From Planctomycetota bacterium (GTDB lineage Bacteria > Planctomycetota > JAJSAM01), in NCBI GenBank assembly GCA_029932425.1, contig JAOZQC010000035.1, positions 4,639 through 12,991 of the forward strand: a stretch of 8,353 nt of DNA, given 5' to 3'. Both the position numbers and the translations under genes were made by a program. Under the pieces are notes generated by a model that was not told the DNA's origin, ran no database searches, and saw only the letters and a list, made by a program, of their open reading frames with translations. This document shows, piece after piece, positions 4,597 through 8,353 of this stretch. The first letter of the stretch is position 1. Every line of letters starts with the position of its first letter.

Positions 4597-6492
4597 CTAC
4601 TTCAGGTACCCGAGGGCCCGGAGGTCGTCCTTCTGCTTCTTCGTGAGCGAGAGGCTCCCCACGTCCACCTCGCGGGCCAGCTCCTCGTTCAGGCGGCGGA
4701 TGGCCCGGACCCGCTTGCGGAGCTCGCCGACGAGCCCCGGATGGGAGGCGGCCACGTTGCGCCGCTCGCCGGGATCGTTCCGGAGATCGTAGAGCTCTTC
4801 CCGCTGCCGGCCGCGGCCCGTGTCCAGGAGGTACTTCCAGCGCGGGCCCCTGAGCACGGAACGCTGCTTCTTCTCCACGTAGGCGTGGGTCCAGGGCGGA
4901 TCCCCCTTCCCCTCGAGCAACGGGAGCAGGCTCTTGGCCTGGAGGTGGCCCTTCGGCTCCACGCCGGCCAGGTCGAGGATGGTCCGGGAGGCGTCGAAGG
5001 TGTGGACGGGGGCCGGGATGCGCTTCCCCCCCGGCGGGGGCCGGGGAGGCACGATCACCAGGGGCACGTGGCAGGCCTCGTCGTAGAGCACGTTGCCGTG
5101 GTTCCACCGGCCGTGCTCCAGGAAACCCTCCCCGTGGTCGGCGGTGACCACGATCCAGGTGTTCGCCAGGCGTCCGGCCTTCTCCAGGGCGGCGAGGAGA
5201 ATGGCGATCTGGTCGTCCGTATAGCGGATCTCCGCGTCGTACTGCGCGATGTAGTAGGCGAGGTCGTGGAGGTCCGTCTCGTCGCCCACCGCCATCCGGC
5301 CGGGAGAGGGCTGGAGGGCGTACTCCGCGGCGGTGACGGGACGCAGGGCGCGCTCGCCGGGCCGGCGCCGGTAGTACATGCGGTCGTAGGCCGGGGGAGG
5401 AGCGTAGGGGAAGTGGGTGTCCCGGTAGTGGAGGTAGGCGAACCACGGCCGGTCCCCGTTCTCCTCCACCCAGGCGAGGAACCGGCGGTTCATCCGCTTC
5501 GCGGTCTCGAAGCGCCTCCACACGGGGAGGGCCGGATCGTCGTTCAGGATCTGGTCGTCGTAGTGGGCGAACCCCTGGTCGTAGCCGAACACCGAGTTGA
5601 GGGAGGGGTTGGGGCACCAGGCGGCGGTGGCGTAGCCCTCCTCCCGGAGGTGCTCCGCGAGGGTGACGAAGCGGCGCGAGAGCGTCTGCCCGTCCACCAC
5701 GATCCCGTGGACGCGCGGGAAGACCATGGTGAAGATGGAGGGGACCGTGAACCGCGTGGCGATGGAGTTCGACACCGCGTTCGTGAAGAGGTAGCCCCGC
5801 TCCGCGAGCCGGTCGATGGCGGGGGTGGTGTCGCGCCCGTAGCCCAGGGCCCCCACGTGGTCCGCCCGCAGGGCGTCCACCACGAGGAAGAGGAAGCTGG
5901 GACGGCCCCCGACGCGCTCCGCCCGCCCCGCCCACGCGAGCTGCACGGCGGCGGAGAGGCCCACGGGGACGAGGAGGAGGAGGACGGCGGCCGCGGCCCG
6001 GGGGATCCGCCCCGGGATCTTCCCCAGCCGTCCCGGGATCAGCGTTCGCTCGACGGCGATCCCGAGGCCCAGGAGGACGAGGACCTTCTCCGCGACGCCG
6101 AGACGTCCCCACCCGATGCGGGCCGGCGCGTAGAGGCCGAGGAAGTGGACGGCCGCCGCCGAGAGCAGGAGGAAGAGCCCCAGCCCGGGCCAGCCCCGGA
6201 GGCGGCGGAAGGCCAGGCGTCCCGCGGCGAAGACGGTCGCGGACACGCCGAGCACCGGGATCCCCGCGAACAGGGTCTCCCACACCCGGGTCTTCACCGC
6301 GGCCAGGGCGAGGAAGGACATCCCGTGCCGGAGATAGCGTTCCTCCCGGACGGCGAGCCCCCCGAGGACCAGGCCTCCGAGCACCCCGCCCACCGCCAGC
6401 CAGACCGCCAGGTCCCCCACCACGGTGCGGAGGTCCGGGTACCGCGGGTCCGATCCGTTCGCATCCATGGGGCCATCGTAGGGCGGGGTCAC
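4597..6492 (-). CDS. Membrane-anchored sulfatase-fold (alkaline phosphatase superfamily) enzyme
   Basis: A 631-residue protein with five predicted spans (about 26-47, 72-94, 104-122, 132-148, 167-187) and a large external domain from about 198. Metal-site motifs of the superfamily are present: FLFLVVDALRAD (Asp206, Asp211), TADHGEGFLEHG (Asp452, His453, His460) and His465. His262-Gly263 also fits. The C-terminal LRALGYL motif recurs in many such proteins. The signature Cys/Ser-x-Pro-x-Arg is absent: the aligned segment is FTVPSIF with Thr249 at the nucleophile position and no Arg. It therefore cannot carry formylglycine and may act on phosphate or phosphonate esters, as the five-span, Thr-dependent enzymes LtaS and EptA do. 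The start is GTG 6492 with AAGGA 11 nt upstream; ATG 6468 is an alternative without a ribosome site. It lies 26 nt after the nucleotidase gene, so they are probably co-transcribed. The substrate is unknown. Confidence 0.9.
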   Translation of the reverse strand: MTPPYDGPMDANGSDPRYPDLRTVVGDLAVWLAVGGVLGGLVLGGLAVREERYLRHGMSFLALAAVKTRVWETLFAGIPVLGVSATVFAAGRLAFRRLRGWPGLGLFLLLSAAAVHFLGLYAPARIGWGRLGVAEKVLVLLGLGIAVERTLIPGRLGKIPGRIPRAAAAVLLLLVPVGLSAAVQLAWAGRAERVGGRPSFLFLVVDALRADHVGALGYGRDTTPAIDRLAERGYLFTNAVSNSIATRFTVPSIFTMVFPRVHGIVVDGQTLSRRFVTLAEHLREEGYATAAWCPNPSLNSVFGYDQGFAHYDDQILNDDPALPVWRRFETAKRMNRRFLAWVEENGDRPWFAYLHYRDTHFPYAPPPAYDRMYYRRRPGERALRPVTAAEYALQPSPGRMAVGDETDLHDLAYYIAQYDAEIRYTDDQIAILLAALEKAGRLANTWIVVTADHGEGFLEHGRWNHGNVLYDEACHVPLVIVPPRPPPGGKRIPAPVHTFDASRTILDLAGVEPKGHLQAKSLLPLLEGKGDPPWTHAYVEKKQRSVLRGPRWKYLLDTGRGRQREELYDLRNDPGERRNVAASHPGLVGELRKRVRAIRRLNEELAREVDVGSLSLTKKQKDDLRALGYLK

Positions 6493-6518
6493 CGCCCGCT
6501 CAATCCTTCCGCGCGCCG

Positions 6519-7517
6519 TCAGGACCCCTCTTCGCGCAGCACCCGCGCGAGGGCCGCGAGGACGGGGGCGTGGAGGAGGCCGTTGCCTGCCACCACGCCG
6601 CGGTTCCCGGCGAGGGTGCGGCCCCGGCGGAAGTCCAGGGGCTTGCCGTGGATATCGGTGACGCGGCCGCCCGCCTCCTCCACCAGGAGCGAGCCCGCGG
6701 CGTGGTCCCAGATCTTCTCCCGGTACCGGTCGTCGCGGGGAATGCGGAGATAGAGCTCGGCCTCGCCGCTCGCCACGAGGGCGTACTTGGCCTGGCTGTC
6801 GATCCGCACCGGCGCCGCGGTGACGCCCAGGGCCTCCGCCACCCTCGCCGACCGGCCCTTGTGCGAGTGCGCCTTCTCCACCGACTCGCAGAAGCGGATG
6901 CGGGTGGGGTCCGCCTCCGGGGAGACGCGGACGGGCTCTCCCCCGGTCCCCTCGCCGTCCAGGGGGAGACGCATCGTCCCGCGTCCCGCGGCGGCGCAGT
7001 AGACGAGGCCCCGGCCCCCGCCCGGCGCCGGGAGATTCGGGCAGGCGAGGACCCCCGCCGCCACCCGTCCTTCCTCGAGGAGGGCCAGGGCCACCGCGTA
7101 CTGGTCACCGCGGAGGAACCCCTTCGTGCCGTCGATGGGATCCAGGGTGAAGAAGCGCCCGGTGCCGTCGCAGGGCGCCTCCCCGCGGTCGATGGCCTCG
7201 AGGACCTCGGCCTCCGCGGCCTCCGGCCAGTCCCCCCGCACGATGCGGAGGACGCGGGCCAGGACGGGGGCGTTCTCCTCCCGCCGGAGCAGGTCGGAAT
7301 CCTCCTCGGCCACGAGGGGGATCCCGGGAAAGCGCCCGGCGAGGCGCCGGGCCACGATGGCCTGGGCCGCGAAATCGGCGACGGTGACGGGGCTCCGGTC
7401 CCCCTTCTCCACCGCCTCCGCCGTCACCAGGTCGGCCTGGACGGCGCGGCAGGCGCGCCCGGCGGCGCGCACCGCCGAGACCATGAGGGCGATCATCGGG
7501 TCGGCAAGGGTGTCCAT
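6519..7517 (-). CDS. 3'(2'),5'-bisphosphate nucleotidase, HAL2/CysQ type
   Basis: A 332-residue member of the inositol monophosphatase superfamily. Its metal site is complete: SPVTVADFAAQ (Asp48), VAEED (Glu71), LDPIDGTKGF (Asp126, Asp129) and IWDHAAG (Asp271), followed by EEAGGRVTDIHGKPLDF. The extension GTKGFLRGDQYAVALALLEEG (131-150) is typical of the HAL2/SAL1 branch. That branch hydrolyses adenosine 3',5'-bisphosphate (PAP), the by-product of sulfotransferases and PAPS reduction, to AMP. The length also fits HAL2 better than plain inositol phosphatases. I chose ATG 7517 because the family begins with the helix that follows and because the 25 codons upstream have more A/T at third positions. 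A GTG at 7592 with a good AGGAGG 6-9 nt upstream is an alternative giving 357 residues. It is likely cytoplasmic and is first in a pair with the sulfatase-fold gene. Magnesium-dependent and lithium-sensitive activity is expected from the family. Confidence 0.92.
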   Translation of the reverse strand: MDTLADPMIALMVSAVRAAGRACRAVQADLVTAEAVEKGDRSPVTVADFAAQAIVARRLAGRFPGIPLVAEEDSDLLRREENAPVLARVLRIVRGDWPEAAEAEVLEAIDRGEAPCDGTGRFFTLDPIDGTKGFLRGDQYAVALALLEEGRVAAGVLACPNLPAPGGGRGLVYCAAAGRGTMRLPLDGEGTGGEPVRVSPEADPTRIRFCESVEKAHSHKGRSARVAEALGVTAAPVRIDSQAKYALVASGEAELYLRIPRDDRYREKIWDHAAGSLLVEEAGGRVTDIHGKPLDFRRGRTLAGNRGVVAGNGLLHAPVLAALARVLREEGS

Positions 7518-7826
7518 GGGGCCGTATTCTCGGCTTCCCGGAGAGGGGAGGCGACATTTGGGCGCGCGGGCCCGCCCCATCCTCTCCGACACCTCTCGGC
7601 CTCCTCCTCCCCGCCCGTCCCGCCGCCGTCCTTCCCGGCGGTCCCGCGTGCGGGCCGGAAGGGATCTGCGAGGACGGCCGGGCCCTCTACGCGGACCTCG
7701 CCCGGCGCGGGCCGGAGGGACCTGGGGGGGTGATCACGGTCGGCTTCGCAAGGGGGCCGGCGGGGGCGATCCGGAGGGATCGGCGGCGCCCGGCCGTGGT
7801 CGAGCGCCGCCGGAGGAGAGACCGGG
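7518..7826. other. 309-nt spacer upstream of the nucleotidase gene
   Basis: This stretch lies between two minus-strand genes and I see no convincing gene in it. It should hold the promoter of the nucleotidase/sulfatase pair. The only AT-richer spots are GAGAAT on the minus strand (7526-7531), close to the ATG and without a matching -35, and the TTT at 7557-7559. A 6-bp hairpin (CGATCC at 7767-7772, GGATCG at 7777-7782, 4-nt loop) follows the TPR gene by about 45 nt. It lacks a T-run and would be a weak terminator at best. A plus-strand frame stays open through the spacer but has no start codon or ribosome site. Confidence 0.5.
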
Positions 7827-8353
7827 CTACCTCGACCCGCGCTCCGGGGGTTTCGGGGCGGAACCCTTCCCGGGGGCGGGCTCCCCGGCCTTCGTCCCCC
7901 CGGGTCCGGCCTCCGGGGTCCCGGCGGGGGCGGGCTTCGCCCGGCTCCCGGCCCCGTCCTTCCCCGGGGCGGCGGGTTTCCCCACGGGCGGGTACTTCTC
8001 CAGCGCCCGGAACCGCTCCTTCACCGCCGGCTCGAAGAGCTTCACCATGGGATCCTCCGCCGCGAGCTCCTTCAGCCGGTCCAGGGTGGCCTTCGCCCGG
8101 GCGTCTCCGGAGAAGTACTCCTCGTAGAGGACGAGGAAGAGGAGGTCCGGGTTCTTCCCGTCCTCGCCGCGGGCGGCGCGGAGCGCCTCGAGACCCCGCT
8201 CGAACTCCTCCGCGTCCCGGTAGACGCCGGCGATGGAGCCGGGGGCCCGGAGGATCGCGGGCTCCGCGGCCAGGGCCTCCCGGAGGCCCCGGGCCGCGTA
8301 CTCGTACCGGCCGAGCGCGCGGAGCGCCGGGCCGAAGGCGTCCGTGGGCGCCG
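7827..8353 (-). CDS. TPR-type protein, C-terminal part only (enters from the right edge)
   Basis: The reading frame is open for 174 codons from base 8351 to a TAG at 7827, and the true start lies outside the window. The visible part begins with a TPR-like helical pair (FGPALRALGRYEYAARGLREAL, then AAEPAIL). A linker element follows (SIAGVYRDAEEFERGLEAL), then another helical pair (NPDLLFLVLYEEYFSGDARAKA, then LKELAAEDP). The pattern of a repeat ending in a family-specific 'Y.D..EF...L..L' element and then 'LLFL...YF.G' resembles scaffold TPR proteins I associate with Planctomycetota and relatives. The last 50 or so residues are a disordered Pro/Ala/Gly/Lys-rich tail with a net positive charge. 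There is no membrane span in the visible part. The role is unknown; TPR domains usually bind other proteins. The gene reads towards the nucleotidase but is separated by 309 nt, so a separate transcript is likely. Confidence 0.82.
   Translation of the reverse strand, partial: APTDAFGPALRALGRYEYAARGLREALAAEPAILRAPGSIAGVYRDAEEFERGLEALRAARGEDGKNPDLLFLVLYEEYFSGDARAKATLDRLKELAAEDPMVKLFEPAVKERFRALEKYPPVGKPAAPGKDGAGSRAKPAPAGTPEAGPGGTKAGEPAPGKGSAPKPPERGSR

Noticed and set aside
4741..6753. Long plus-strand open frame opposite the sulfatase-fold gene
   Set aside because: It is low-complexity and rich in Gly, Val, Glu and Arg with no motif. The minus-strand frame has membrane spans and metal-site motifs.
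7518..7592. N-terminal extension of the nucleotidase from GTG 7592, which has a good AGGAGG site
   Set aside because: About a quarter of its codons end in A or T, unlike the rest of the gene. The added residues are Arg/Pro-rich and lie before the normal family start. It is kept only as an alternative start.
7637..7750. Plus-strand stretch reading ACGPEGICEDGRALYADL and onward, protein-like in appearance
   Set aside because: It has no start codon or ribosome site in frame, it becomes Arg-rich noise within a few dozen codons, and I know no matching family. A decayed remnant cannot be excluded.
1..8353. CRISPR arrays, tRNA or rRNA genes, insertion sequences, phage or defence genes
   Set aside because: No spaced direct repeats, transposase or integrase motifs, RNA-gene signatures or defence domains were seen on either strand.

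Overview
The window is very GC-rich bacterial DNA (about 70% or more by eye, third codon positions almost all G or C). It carries nine protein-coding genes, two of them cut by the window edges. A diderm, Planctomycetota-like or related uncultured lineage is the best guess. The lipoprotein signal at the left edge points to a cell envelope with lipoproteins. There is a sigma-54-dependent activator. Two TPR proteins resemble families I associate with Planctomycetes and relatives, such as an 'NNLAW.LAT.PDP..RDG..AV.LA' block followed by a C-terminal 'RR.E.YR.G' tail. This placement is inference; no rRNA or tRNA is present to anchor it.

Left block, minus strand (1-2668), in transcription order: a PAS plus AAA+ plus Fis-type sigma-54 activator (2668-1280); a 61-residue Cys-containing protein of unknown function (1129-944); a TPR protein (954-301) that overlaps the small gene by 11 nt; and the N-terminus of a lipoprotein that leaves the window at base 1.

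Centre, plus strand (2669-4578): a 264-nt divergent promoter region, then a neurotransmitter:sodium symporter (NSS/SLC6 fold) large subunit. Its stop overlaps the start of a 42-residue single-span protein that looks like the MetS-type small subunit. The two probably form one sodium-coupled amino acid importer. The ion-site residues look more like chloride-dependent animal transporters than like LeuT.

Right block, minus strand (4597-8353), in transcription order: the C-terminal part of a TPR-type protein with a Pro/Ala/Gly/Lys-rich tail (8353-7827), a 309-nt spacer, a HAL2/CysQ-type 3'(2'),5'-bisphosphate nucleotidase (7517-6519), and a five-span membrane protein with an external sulfatase-fold domain (6492-4597). 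The last two form a likely two-gene unit. The sulfatase-fold protein lacks the Cys/Ser-x-Pro-x-Arg signature and has Thr at the nucleophile position, so 'sulfatase' names its fold and not a proven activity.

I see no CRISPR array, insertion sequence, phage gene, toxin-antitoxin pair or RNA gene. The content looks like ordinary chromosomal genes. The points most worth a second look are the transporter's ion site, the sulfatase-fold active site beside a PAP phosphatase, the Cys cluster in the PAS sensor, and the small Cys protein.
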